DNA of 64,000 bases, taken from Kappaphycus alvarezii. Taxonomy: Eukaryota; Rhodophyta; Florideophyceae; Gigartinales; Solieriaceae. Where the stretch lies: positions 124,001-188,000 of the forward strand of contig NADL03000601.1 of NCBI GenBank assembly GCA_002205965.3, in the 5' to 3' direction. Under the pieces are notes generated by a model. It was not told the origin of the DNA. It searched no databases and saw only the letters and a list, made by a program, of their open reading frames with translations. Of the stretch, positions 53,928-64,000 are shown piece after piece; position 1 is the first letter of the stretch; each line of letters opens with the position of its first letter. The translations under genes and the position numbers were made by a program.

Positions 53928-55169
53928 AAGCAAGGTGATTTTCAAAGCTTCCGAGAATGCTTTCAATGGGATTGGGCAAAGAAGGGCTTTGTTCAAGAAC
54001 GCATTCAAGCTGAATGCTTCAAGCTGGAGCGAGAAGCAAATGGGCAGGATCCCAAGTATGTCCGGACTTGGCCTGCGCTGTTCGAAAGGTACAAGAAAAT
54101 AAAGAAGGAGTATATTTAATTTGAGGGAACTCGTATGAAAGTGCTTGCTCTTCGTTTAACTGGTGGACCAAGTGATGAGCAGATATTACATGCCACTTCG
54201 GCGATGTTTAACCAGCGGGCGAGTGGTAGGGAGTTGTACAAGACGCTCGACGGCGATCTGGCATACTGCGGTAAGACGTTCTCATTTATTGATGCCTACA
54301 AGTATCTGCGCTCTACAATGCTCTGGAGAAACATCACGGGCGCAATAAAGGCGACCAATAATTCTGGTGTTGCAGAAGGTGCGGCAAGGGAGCTCAGCCA
54401 ATCTCCTGGTCAAAGAATGGTATCTAATGTACCTTAGGATCAGTAAGGTGATTCAGGAAGCAACAACTCTCCGCCTGATGCTTCCCACTCTGACCGTGGA
54501 AATATGAATCTAGTGACTCCTGAAGTTCGTCGCAAGAGGCCAACCGGGGCAAGGAAGGAGTTGCCGAAAGCGTGTGCTCTCTCCATTGCGTCGCAGTCTC
54601 AACTCAAAATTCAGGAACTGGTTAAGTTGGGGGAGGAGCGAAACAAAATGGCCAAGGAAATGGCAGCGACACATCAATCTATGGTGCGATCCAGCAATGT
54701 TAGGAGCTTGCTGGATGCTTTTTCAATCGAAGGGACTAGCGCTGCGCTAAAGGAGTAATTTGCAAGGAAATTGCAGCGAATTGATCTCCTCGACATGGAC
54801 GAGGATCTGAACGATCGGGAGCGCAATCGCGAGAACACTGGAAAGCAAGGTGTTGTTGTAGCTGCGGGACCTGCAAGGGATAATCCTGCAACAAGATCTA
54901 CCTCAGGCGACTTTATGGAGCTTTCCGAAGAGTTTGGGGAGCTACAGAAGCAGAACGTGGCAATCACGTTGCGCCTTGTGGCGCGCATCTTATTTCAGAC
55001 TGAAGCTAATGATCGGGATAAAAAGTTTAACGCCTCCCTCATTGCTCCGCCAATTGAGGAACCCTCTCAAACTATTGGTAATATGAAAATGTCGCTGAGT
55101 TCTTTCTTGGTTTGCGCAGTGCTGATGGTGGTAGATTTCCGACATTTGGTCCCGTTTTTTCGTGACTGA
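53928..55169 (+). pseudogene. SANT/NAM-associated-like gene, 3' fragment
   Basis: Directly beyond element B a frame reads GDFQSFRECFQWDWAKKG, then VRTWPALFERYKKIKKEY, a stop, and LRLTGGPSDEQILHA and FSFIDAYKYLRS, a layout known from Myb/SANT genes of Harbinger elements. After TAG, TAA and another TAA (54435-54758) the same frame continues with LGEERNKMAKEMAATHQ, resembling the C-terminal NAM-associated helix, and ends at 55169. It joins the 46837-47073 fragment with element B removed, to within one base of frame. Confidence 0.5.
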
Positions 55170-55913
55170 GGTAAAGCCATAAGTTACTCACGTAGATATG
55201 AAGCACGTCTGGCATGTTGAGCATTCAGGCCTGTTAGCCAGACTTTAACGGTAAATGTTCACCTGTCTGCTTTTCGTATATTAGAAGTAGGTGGCTGGCA
55301 AGCCTTGCGACATTTACTTGCTCGCGAGCGAACTCAGCACAACGCCAAACAATGTAGTTTGCGCATTTCGTCTCCACAGCATGACGAAATTTGCAAACAT
55401 TTTGACTCTTTGACCTTATGCAGGGCAGGCAGGTTCGAATGCATCGGCAGAATCTGGGGATTCCATGATACATACAGCGTTGTAAGTCGCATGTCTTCGT
55501 TTACTCATCTTCTTAGGATATTTTTTTCATGTTCTCGGTAGTCACAACTGATAAGGTTCCGTGAAGTGCAGGTCTAGGACGTCATGCTGCAAAGGAGCAT
55601 AGATCCTCGAAAGGGAAAATCGAGGATATATGGAGAGAGAGTGCTTTCTTTAGCCTGTTATGGTCTTGTATTGAATTAATGGAACGGACAACACTTGCTC
55701 TTGCCGTGGTTTGTTCAACTCTATTATTCCACGACGTAGTTGGAACATCAATATGTCCTATTCCTCTTAAACCGTCAGCACCATCGCACATATGATCATC
55801 CTTCCTAACGCTCACAGACATAATGTGCATAATTACATAAGCTTATACTACGAGATTCAGCTTCTCCTTGTACCACAGGCATGACGGTTGATCCAATATA
55901 CTGAAGCGTGATT
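55170..55913. other. No gene supported
   Basis: Spacer between the convergent SANT-like gene and Harbinger transposase. Short frames only. Confidence 0.35.
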
Positions 55914-56962
55914 TCATAACGCCAACAATCGTTCTACACACTTTCGGGCCGCTTCTTGCCGCATACTAAAGAAACTTTCCTCTTCTTTGTCGGGGTGCGT
56001 GATCGTGGTTACGAGGGGCTTGAAGTCTTGGTAAACTCGATCTGACAGAAAGTAAGAGAAGTCAAACTGCTCTCCTTCTATGCTGAAAGTAGGTATGACC
56101 GAAGGTTACTTGTCCATTAGAACGTCAGAGAAAAACGGGCTGACACTGATGATGTTCAGGTCATTTAGCAATCCTGGAAGTCCAGAGAAAAAGCTCCAAA
56201 CTATGAGGTCTAAGCCACAGACAACTTCCATCCGTAGAGTAGGTACCCCATCTTTTCCTTCGGTAATTCCTTGCTCAGCTTTCAGGTATGCTTTCCAGAC
56301 CCATCTCGCACAATCGACGCAGCCGACACACCCGGGGAAACCCACCTCTGCGAACTGGCGCTCAATTTGAATGATATCCAGACCACTCGACTTTCGTAGG
56401 AACTTCTCTTCAAAGCAATTTATAACGGCCTTACAAAACCAGTTTAAGCAGAGCAATGCAGAGGATTCCCCAATGTGTATACTTCCTTCTATATAGTCTG
56501 CCGGCGTCTTGTAACATAGCATTAGGAGAGCAGCGGTGATCTTGACGAGAGCCGCAATTACTTTTCGACCACAAAAATCTGCCTTCTCTCCGGCCCTTAA
56601 ATACGACGAATATTCCGTCGTCCTGTTGTAGATAGTGTCGAATAACTCTCTGTACATTCTATAACGACGTTCAAAGTCCGCTTCTGAACTCATTGGATCC
56701 ACGTGCCCTGACCCACCACTAAATAGTTCCTCTGGTCCTCTAAATTATTCGTCCATTAGCTCATTATGCGTTGCGTAATGATTGCGCAACCAGTTGGTGC
56801 TTATTCCTTTTTTGAGCAGCCTCATTTTGTTACCAAGCCTGCCTGTGTCATTTCGTGATATTGAACTGCTAAACTCGCGATAAGATCCGTGCAGTCGTCT
56901 TCAAAAACTAGATCGAGCGCCTCTGTGAGGACCATGGGAGGAAGTTGAGCGTTTTCACTCAT
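55914..56962 (-). pseudogene. PIF/Harbinger-like transposase, nearly full length
   Basis: One main frame runs from about 56824 to 55914 with two stops (near 56745 and at 56106), and an ATG-led frame starts at 56962. Visible blocks: FERRYRMYRELFDTIY, ALLMLCYKTPADYIE, EVGFPGCVGCVDCARWVWK with the first Asp, FFSGLPGLLNDLNIIS with the second, and FSYFLSDRVYQDFKPLV near the C-terminus. DDE cut-and-paste transposase. Its partner is the convergent SANT-like gene. Intact apart from the stops. Confidence 0.82.
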
Positions 56963-57434
56963 TTTCCGTTCGTTGGCGGATCCTCAATATAGATTCCGGA
57001 GGTAAGATTTTGGGATGGTGATGTCGAGGAGCAGTCGTAGATAGAGACGGAGTGGAGCTCTGGGCATGAACAGTCGTAGAAGGGAGCAAAGAGAGCATTA
57101 AGTAATGGGGAACGGGTGGGATGAGTGCGCCAGCGGGCATTTGGATAGATCTAGGTGCTCCAGGAAGCTCGTTCGATGTGCTGAGCGTCGTTGAAACGAT
57201 ACGGGTTGGCTTGTTGGATAATTTGGTTGAAACGGAATCGAGTAGTACCGATGGGGACGGTGGTCTGGACCGCCGTCATAAGATGGTTGAACCAATTGCG
57301 CGTTGTCTCGGAAACTAGGTTAATTAATGACTGAATTTTAACCTGCCAATTATATGCGGCGTGCTTTCACTTTGGGTGTACAATTTGACAGCACGAGTGG
57401 AGATGCTCTCAGGCGGTTCCTGCTCTTTACCCCG
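56963..57434. other. No gene supported
   Basis: A 65-codon plus-strand frame at 57121-57318 is open but unrecognised. One end of the Harbinger element should lie here. Confidence 0.3.
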
Positions 57435-57600
57435 ATACATGTACGGTACAGTACTGTACAGTATTACCGTAATGCAGTGAAGTTTTCTTCTATATCCCTC
57501 GGATACTACAGTACAGTAGGGTTACAATGACCAGCGTACAGCCCTATATACTGTACAGTACTGTATACGTACGTTACTGTACACAGTGATTGCACTTACA
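57435..57600. repeat. TACAG/CTGTA microsatellite cluster
   Basis: Repeated GTACAGTACTGTACAG-type palindromic tracts, e.g. at 57444-57464 and 57549-57590. A second tract at 57960-57985 is a run of TACAG units. Confidence 0.75.
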
Positions 57601-58049
57601 GTAGCGGATGATGGTCCCTTCAGCTGGACCCGGCTCAGCCCCTGCTCGGTCGATAACGTTAAGTATCTAATAATAATAATACGTTTAGGGCCGCACAAGA
57701 GGAAGCCCTAACAATCGTGACACAATGCATTACGCAAGAATCGGATTAGTTCGCTTTCTTGGTTCCCCCCGTGCCAACCACTTCTACCAATTATTTGATG
57801 CGCTTTGGAACATAAGCGAACCTTTACTTCAATCATTGGACCACCCGAAGTTTTCCCCCTTACACGAGAATTAGAAGCCATAATGTCTAATTCTGATGTT
57901 GGTTGCATAGCAGAGGCCCAAGGAGGAAAATTGGGGCTTTTCTCACTCAAAAAGTGCAATACTGTACAGTACAGTACAGTACAGTATTGCACACTCTTTA
58001 TGGTGTATTATATATACTGCTTCCACACGCGAGATATACCCTTTCCGAA

Positions 58050-59025
58050 TGAACAAAAGTCTTCCCGAAGCACTGACAGCGGCCAGCCTTGCTGCCAAGC
58101 CCGATAATCCACGCAGCGTTCTATATCGAGTCTCGTGCGATTCGGCAGCAAAGTCCTTCTGGAATGATGATGAATGGGCAAGATTCCCCAACCCGCAACG
58201 CACTCGGAAGAAGATATTCGGCGAAGGATTCGCCGCCAAGCATACATGGGGACGCCTGCAGAAGCGTTCCTCATTGCGCATCCGTCTGCGGTCAACCGAA
58301 CGTACGACGAGATGTGGACAGTAATGCTCCACCGCCATCTGGGAGTGCCCGTGTTTGGTGACACTGCTCCGTTGCGGTGCGCGGAGTGCCACAGGCCCAT
58401 GGACGTTCTAGGTGACCATGCAGCAGACTTATGCAACAAAGGTCTCGGATGGACTAACCGTCACACAGCGGTGGTAAAGGTACTTGGCCGAGAGCTGTTC
58501 AAGGCAGCAGGGCTCAGCGTTCAATATGAAGTGAAGTACCTACTTCCTGGACTGAACACGCGACCCGCAGACATTCTGGTGTACCCAAGGTCTGATGCAA
58601 CAAACACCCAGTCCCCTCTCCCAGTGGCGTATGACGTGACTGTATCATCCCCGTTCCAAGAGAGCTATAAGTCAATGGCAGCACGGAAAGCGCGAGCTAT
58701 TGCAAACGCAGCAGGAAAGCGGAAGAAGAGAGACTTAGCTACGAAAGTGGCAGCGATTTCAGGCGAGGCAATGCCGGGACGATCAAGGCTAGGATGGGAT
58801 TTTGTACCACTAGCCTTCGACTCGTTAGGAACACCCTCTTTAGAGACATCCAAGGTTATACAGACATACGCGGCAGCAGTAGCGTCTCGTAGCGGATGCT
58901 CGACTGGAGGAGTGAAGACTCGCCTGTGTCAGAAGATTAGCTACTCAGTCCGGTCAAATTATGCAGAATCCGTAATTTGTCGCGCACCGCAACACGCAGA
59001 TCTCAGTCACCCAATTCCAACTTAA
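58050..59025 (+). pseudogene. LINE ORF C-terminal fragment, best copy
   Basis: A frame from 58049 (WNDDEWARFPNPQ) shifts near 58180 into a 283-codon frame. Blocks: HSEEDIRRRIRRQA, a zinc motif CAECHRP then GDHAADLC and NRHTAV, an acidic Glu (YEVKYLLPG), RPADILVYP, AYDVTVSSPFQ, and WDFVPLAFDSLG. The Glu, PAD and DVTV set suits a restriction-like nuclease fold at the end of LINE polyproteins. The fragment lacks the RT and is 5'-truncated, as is usual for LINE copies. Confidence 0.7.
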
Positions 59026-59339
59026 GTACTCTGCAATGTTGCACATTTGGACTGTACACCAGTGATAAAAGATTAATCCCTAAGGGACGCCAATGTTGAT
59101 ACTGTACAACCGCATCTGCGCTTCGGTCCGAGCTATGGTCACCAGTGACAACATAGCCCACGGCTTTTATTAGTCAGGAGTTTTAAATAAATGTTCACCA
59201 CACCAGTGCTACCACGAAAAACTTTCAACACAAAGTTTACAGTACATCCACTGGGTACTGTAAATCGAAACAATAATGCTCATATTGGCACTCCTACTGT
59301 AGTGTTTGTAAAAGCGCCTCGATTGTACACACGACTCTG

Positions 59340-59430
59340 TAATCCAAGGCCCACGGTAGCATGCGCTGCTTCACGGCAACAAACCAGAGCAAACTGTATC
59401 TCCAGGAATTACCTACAAAAGATATTGTTA
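59340..59430 (+). repeat. Dispersed repeat, copy 1 (partner 61053-61125)
   Basis: CAAGGCCCACGGTAGCATG...CTCCAGGAATTACCTACAA matches the partner with scattered differences and a small gap. Weaker similarity continues into CCTCTTTTAAAAGG. It may be 3' sequence of the nearby LINE family. Confidence 0.6.
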
Positions 59431-59808
59431 GATTAACTTGCATAATGCAGTCAGTACTCAATAGGACCGCCTCTTTTAAAAGGTTCAAGTTATCTATTTT
59501 CATGAGAGAATCGGAAGTTTGGATAAGACGGCCAGATTGTATGATGGTCGAGTCCATGACTTGCTCGCGGAGAAGAGGGATATAGTTATGGCTGATATGG
59601 TCGCCTAGACAGAGGATAGACTGCATTAGTCCGTGGTCAGCGGCATCGAGAGGAACCGCGCTGCAGTTGGGGCTCGTGCAAACCCCTGTCGTGGCACATT
59701 TTTGTTTGTAAGGGCAAAGTTGTAAGGGATGTTTACAGCTCCTCGCGATGTCTACTCCGAGGAACTGTTTGTTAGAGTCGATGCCCCTGGAACACCCCCG
59801 TGACTTTG

Positions 59809-60135
59809 AAGTAGAACGGATACCGTAAGGAAACTTGAACCGAGTTCAAGATCATGATGGAGGTAGCCTTACAACTTTATGGAAAAAGCGTGCAGCTGTG
59901 CGACGATTTTGCCTAGTTGAGTCGAAGAAAGGGATCAGCGCAGTGGTCAGCGATGAGAACTTGCATTATTCGTTTATGTTAACACGTGCCCCAGCTACTG
60001 TCCCAGATCCAGTCTCTTTGCGCTGCACTTTCTTCCTCGCGGGTTGGATCTCACGCCCCAACGGGCTCGGCGACAGATGGGACCGAGCGGAACTGCTGGT
60101 GACTGAGAGATATTTATACTTGAAAGATTCGAACG
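59809..60135 (+). repeat. Direct repeat shared with 1-330
   Basis: Near-identical to the window start, and as there it is followed by a LINE C-terminal fragment. Confidence 0.75.
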
Positions 60136-60780
60136 GCCGCAAACTTCCGCATACGCCACGCCGCGTGCTTGTGCACTTGCTTCTGGCCGCTACCGCGGCG
60201 ACCGGTCCTTCCTCCTCCGCCACGCTGGGCCTTCTCTCCGCCGTTTCGCCCTCTCCATCCCCGGGATAGTCGACCTTTCCACCCTTGACCCTCCAACTCT
60301 AGCTGCTTCACCCACCAACACTCTAACCCTTCTCAAACGGGTGCAGCAAGAGGCGTGGGCAAGAGTACATTGGCACGACGACTCCTGGGCGAATGCCCCA
60401 AACCCGACCGCCCATAGCGACGCCGACATTCGACATCTCATCCGTGGCTTAGCGTTCCGCCGCCGCCCCGCTGCGGCGTTTCTCTTCGCTCACCCCACGG
60501 CAGCTACGAAGGTGCACACTACACACTGGCAGACCATGCTCCGCCGTCACCTCGGACTGCCAGTGTATGATGACTCCATGGCCCTCAACTGCCACCACTG
60601 TGACCACCCCTTGGACACCCTCGGGGATCACGCCGCCGACCTCTGCTGCCCTGCTTTCGGCCGTCGTCACCGCCACAACTCGCTATGTAACGCGATTGCG
60701 ACGCACGTTACCCACGCCGCGGGTCTGGATACTCGGCACGAGGTTCCGTTACCCGACGCTTCGCCTACGTGTATAGGCAA
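60106..60780 (+). pseudogene. LINE ORF C-terminal fragment, third copy, truncated
   Basis: The frame is open from about 60106 and shows KRVQQEAWARVHWHDD, NPTAHSDADIRHLIRG, a zinc motif CHHCDHP, GDHAADLCC, RRHRHN, and ends after RHEVPLPDASP. Beyond about 60780 the similarity to the other two copies stops, before the RPAD and DVTV blocks, so the nuclease half is missing. Confidence 0.65.
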
Positions 60781-61052
60781 GCGCCGGAAATGCACGTGGC
60801 CAAAGGGCGGCCGGCGGTTCCAAGAAAACAAAAAAATTTCAGCACGGTACTGTACTTGGAAAATAATTAAAACAATCCAGAATCCAACATTTGTCCCCAT
60901 CAGATACAGTCCTGCGAATCTTGAGACTTGTACTGCGCAGTACTGTGCTTTGCTGTAAGTGTCAAGTGTGGTGCGTACATCAATAGCAGTTTATCGCGAT
61001 AATGGACCAAGACAGGTTCCGCCGCTCATTACCCTGATTGGCCATTTATCAA

Positions 61053-61125
61053 CCAAGGCCCACGGTTGCATGTACCGTTTTACGGCAAAAAGTCAGTGTA
61101 TCTCCAGGAGTTGCCTACAACATTA
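61053..61125 (+). repeat. Dispersed repeat, copy 2
   Basis: Partner of 59340-59430: CAAGGCCCACGGTTGCATG...CTCCAGGAGTTGCCTACAA. Confidence 0.6.
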
Positions 61126-61483
61126 GTAATCAATATAAGGACCGGCAATAACAGTGTGCCTCTCTTAAGGGTCAAGCACTCTTAAGGGCAAGAGATCTCA
61201 AATCGACTAGTCAGATATCAAAGTGTACCCAATTGTGTTTTTCATAAACATTCCACGGTCCACTATGGTTGTGCGCGTGCCGCCTCAAATACGCTATCCT
61301 CAGTACGAATGCAATATTATGATTCTGCATGCCAGTTGTAACCACATGTCTGAACACTGTACTGTACAGTGCAGTAGAGCTGCCTTCAAGTCAAGAGGCA
61401 GCGATTCGCTGACTTGTTCAGGAATCATTTTCTCACAACGTACAACGTAGTAACATTGAGTTTGGGTTCAGCCGCTGACCATT

Positions 61484-62962
61484 GTGAGAGCAGCAGTGAA
61501 TTTACCGCTCTTCCACAAAATGATCGCATTTTGGTTTCTTCTGACTCTCTTGCACTTCTCCGTCGCTCAATCCGGTGCTCCCGTCATTATTGTTGGAGCA
61601 GGCGCCGCTGGAGCACAAATCGCTCACGATCTTTTTCGTGCCAACATCTCCTTTATTATTGTGGAGGCAACCAACAGGGTGGGTGGTCGCCTTCGCCAGG
61701 GGCGCCTTGGCAGTGACGGGCCTCTTGTTGAGTTGGGAGCAAACTGGTTACAGGGTTTTCGTGAGGATGACCCGTTTTCAAAGTTCGTCACAGAAGACAT
61801 TGTGATTGATAATGTCTTTGACGACACCGACGATTACTTTTTCGTTAGCGGTGGCGAATTGGTGCGAGATGGTCCTGCAGACCGTGTGTGGGATCGCATG
61901 GAGGAGGCTCTTGCTGGGGCTTACGAGGTCCGCAGACAGCTGATGTCACCTGATGGATCTTTTGAACAGGACATGTCAGTTTCCGCAGCCATGCTTTTGT
62001 CTACTGGGTGGACGAGTCGTACACCAATAGAGATTGCAGCGGAACAGAGTGAAATTGACTTCGAGTATGCTGCTTCCGCTGACTTGGTTTCTGTAATCGA
62101 CTTGTCCCCGTTTTATGATCCAAATGGAATTGAATACACCAATCGATTCATAAACGACCGGCGGGGGTACCGTAGACTCGTTGACGAGCTATTGCTCCGC
62201 GCAGGGATAGAAGACGTGCGCAGCTCTGGACCCAAGTTGATGCTCTCCTCTCCAGTCAGAGAGATATCATATACGAACAACTCAGCAGAGGTTATCCTAA
62301 GAGATGGTCGTCGAGTCAAGGGATCAGCGGTGGTGTCTACGGTCTCACTTGGTGTTCTTCAGGACTCATTCGTGGACAACCGTGAAACGGCAAAGCGCCT
62401 CTCATTTCGCCCTGCTCTCCCACCTGAAAAGCGTGTTGCAATATCAAAATTACGGATGGGTGATTATATTAAGCTGTTCATACGGTTCAAATCTAGTGTT
62501 TTCACTGACCAAGACCCCCTCTACCTTGCTCCCCTTTCTTGTGATGAGGGACGATGGATTAGCGTTGAGAATCTCAACGCGAAGAACCACTTTCCTGGGG
62601 AGAATATAGTCCTCCTTACGTCCGTTGACACGTTTGCACGGGAGATACTATGTGAGGATATGGATGTTGTTCTCCGCGATGGCTTGGACTACGTTTCGCT
62701 TGCTCGAGGAAGAACCGTAGAGCGATCAGAAGTTGATGCAGTGCTGTACTATCAGTGGCGCGATAAGCAATTTTTCAGGGGGAGTTACTCTTTCACGCCG
62801 GTTGGATTTACAAAGGAGAATATGGAGGATTTGAACAAACGAGTCGGAGCTTTATTCTTTGCGGGCGAGGCCCACTCGTCAAGTTTGCGTGGTTACGTTC
62901 AGGGAGGAATTTTCTCGGGCGAAAAAGTCGCGCAAGAAATCATAGACTTTGTGGGAACTTAA
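61484..62962 (+). CDS. Flavin-containing amine oxidase (polyamine-oxidase-like), secreted
   Basis: 492 residues, intact, no intron. Residues 13-29 (MIAFWFLLTLLHFSVAQ) look like a signal peptide, and starting at the ATG at 61520 would place it exactly at the N-terminus, so that start may be the true one. The FAD-binding motif is VIIVGAGAAG at about 34-43, then IIVEATNRVGGR and a VELGANWLQG block. The C-terminus has FFAGEAHSSSLRGYVQGG, the second FAD contact. Family members oxidise polyamines or other amines with O2 to give an aldehyde and H2O2. The substrate cannot be told from sequence. A possible polyadenylation signal AATAAA lies at 63182. This is the only clearly intact host gene in the window. 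Confidence 0.93.
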   Translation: MRAAVNLPLFHKMIAFWFLLTLLHFSVAQSGAPVIIVGAGAAGAQIAHDLFRANISFIIVEATNRVGGRLRQGRLGSDGPLVELGANWLQGFREDDPFSKFVTEDIVIDNVFDDTDDYFFVSGGELVRDGPADRVWDRMEEALAGAYEVRRQLMSPDGSFEQDMSVSAAMLLSTGWTSRTPIEIAAEQSEIDFEYAASADLVSVIDLSPFYDPNGIEYTNRFINDRRGYRRLVDELLLRAGIEDVRSSGPKLMLSSPVREISYTNNSAEVILRDGRRVKGSAVVSTVSLGVLQDSFVDNRETAKRLSFRPALPPEKRVAISKLRMGDYIKLFIRFKSSVFTDQDPLYLAPLSCDEGRWISVENLNAKNHFPGENIVLLTSVDTFAREILCEDMDVVLRDGLDYVSLARGRTVERSEVDAVLYYQWRDKQFFRGSYSFTPVGFTKENMEDLNKRVGALFFAGEAHSSSLRGYVQGGIFSGEKVAQEIIDFVGT

Positions 62963-64000
62963 GATTTCAGAATTGGAATAAGTTAGTTGGTCAGATGCGA
63001 TAAGTCCGACTTGCTCATGGGGCAAATGAAGTGGTGCCCTTTTTTGGCGCCACGGTATCATTCGTTACCCTGCATGATCAAATCTGAAGCGTGGCATTGA
63101 AGAAACAAAGGAAACAAAAATTGTTCATGTCAAATCCGGTGATTCCGCTGGAGTGAGTGAATGTAGATACCGGTGCTACTTAATAAATAGAGTTTTCAAT
63201 TTCAAAACAAGTGCTCACACTTGTATAACCCTAACGAAGAAATGATGGAATAAGTTGAGGAATGTAGAATATTGACTACCAAAGTCTCCTGTCGATGTCC
63301 TCACCCTGCATACTGTAACATCCCTTTCCCACCAACAATTCACATTACAGTGCGAGTATTCAAATGTAGGTTCAATGAAACCCAGTACTGTACTGTACAC
63401 TATCTGGCTAATGCCCCTCTCAAAAGAGCAAGCAATGTTCTGAACTCTTCTCACTGCCTGCCGAGAGAGAAGAGCAAGCGGCAGGGGAAATGTCCAGGAG
63501 GTTTGACTGTACCATTCCGGCAAAGCAAATTTCCTGTCCATAGAGAGCAAAGCTTGGGTAAGGGGCTTAAATGGGCATAGAACAAGCAATGGGATACGGG
63601 TGGGGTCAAGAGATGGATAAAAGTTACATCGTAGTAGCCTATTTCCCCGTTCACTCTAAGCGCCTTAATGCCTGGCGGAACTGGATGGCCTCGTTTTGAA
63701 TGCTCCATGACCGGGAGTTAGGCGGCTTTGGAGAGGTCTGCATCAAACCACTTTGTCTGCGAGTCATGTCCCCACCCGCTGGTGGATAAACGGGCACAAT
63801 ACTGGGCGTAGTAACCTTACAAATCCATATGCCGGACTTCCTATCTTGTGGCATTATTAGTTCAGTAAAAACAACGTTACTCTGCGATAAATCTGCAACC
63901 ATGTCTTTGCGTTGCGGCCTGAGATGTAGGTGCCCAAGCTTGGAGCGAGTTGGCATGCAGTCAAGTCCTTGCTTCCATCCACCGACAACGAGACCCGGAA
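62963..64000. other. 3' flank of the amine oxidase, no further gene seen
   Basis: It contains AATAAA at 63182 and a CAGTACTGTACTGTAC tract near 63390. Remaining frames are short and unrecognised. Confidence 0.4.

Noticed and set aside
57121..57318. 65-codon plus-strand frame
   Set aside because: Short, no motif, no homologous copy in the window.

Overview
The window is eukaryotic nuclear DNA dominated by transposable elements. The signs are fragments of Ty3/gypsy, LINE, PIF/Harbinger, tnp2-like and pogo/jerky-like (DDE_1) elements, a predicted spliceosomal intron, TATA boxes, and a single intact host-type gene (a secreted flavin amine oxidase, 61.5-63.0 kb) with no intron. I cannot name the organism. 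A compact-gene eukaryote such as an alga is possible but not shown.

Layout. 1-3.4 kb: a LINE 3' fragment and a decayed Harbinger transposase. 3.4-45.3 kb: a nested giant inverted repeat. The outer arms (3.45-8.43 and 40.34-45.31 kb) carry an unrecognised three-gene module (A, B, C). The inner arms (13.94-18.63 and 29.46-34.15 kb) carry the 5' half of LTR retrotransposon 'A' next to the start of a tnp2-like transposase gene 'T'. The right inner arm leads into the complete retrotransposon A (31.73-40.33 kb). On the left, the equivalent space holds LTRs of the same family and two unfamiliar genes (10.4-11.4 and 12.1-13.3 kb). The centre (18.6-29.5 kb) holds a DDE_1 transposase relic, a gag-protease-RT relic related to A, palindromes beside a TATA box, and the rest of T.

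45.3-57 kb: a gag relic, then a Harbinger-type pair. A SANT/NAM-associated-like gene (+) and a transposase (-) converge, and a 6.85-kb chromovirus ('B', - strand) has split the SANT-like gene. 57-64 kb: microsatellites, two LINE 3' fragments, a repeat shared with the window start, and the amine oxidase.

Most unusual point: retrotransposon A has about 1.2-1.3-kb LTRs that each contain an acidic-protein ORF. The ORF sits between its own upstream TATA-like box and the TATA box expected to drive genomic RNA. Four copies, intact or decayed, share one C-terminal motif, so the ORF is a family trait. A also carries a tandemly duplicated ORF of unknown function after integrase. Chromovirus B carries a two-finger C2H2 ORF in its leader.

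All similarity statements come from reading translations by eye. No database search, alignment program or expression data was used.
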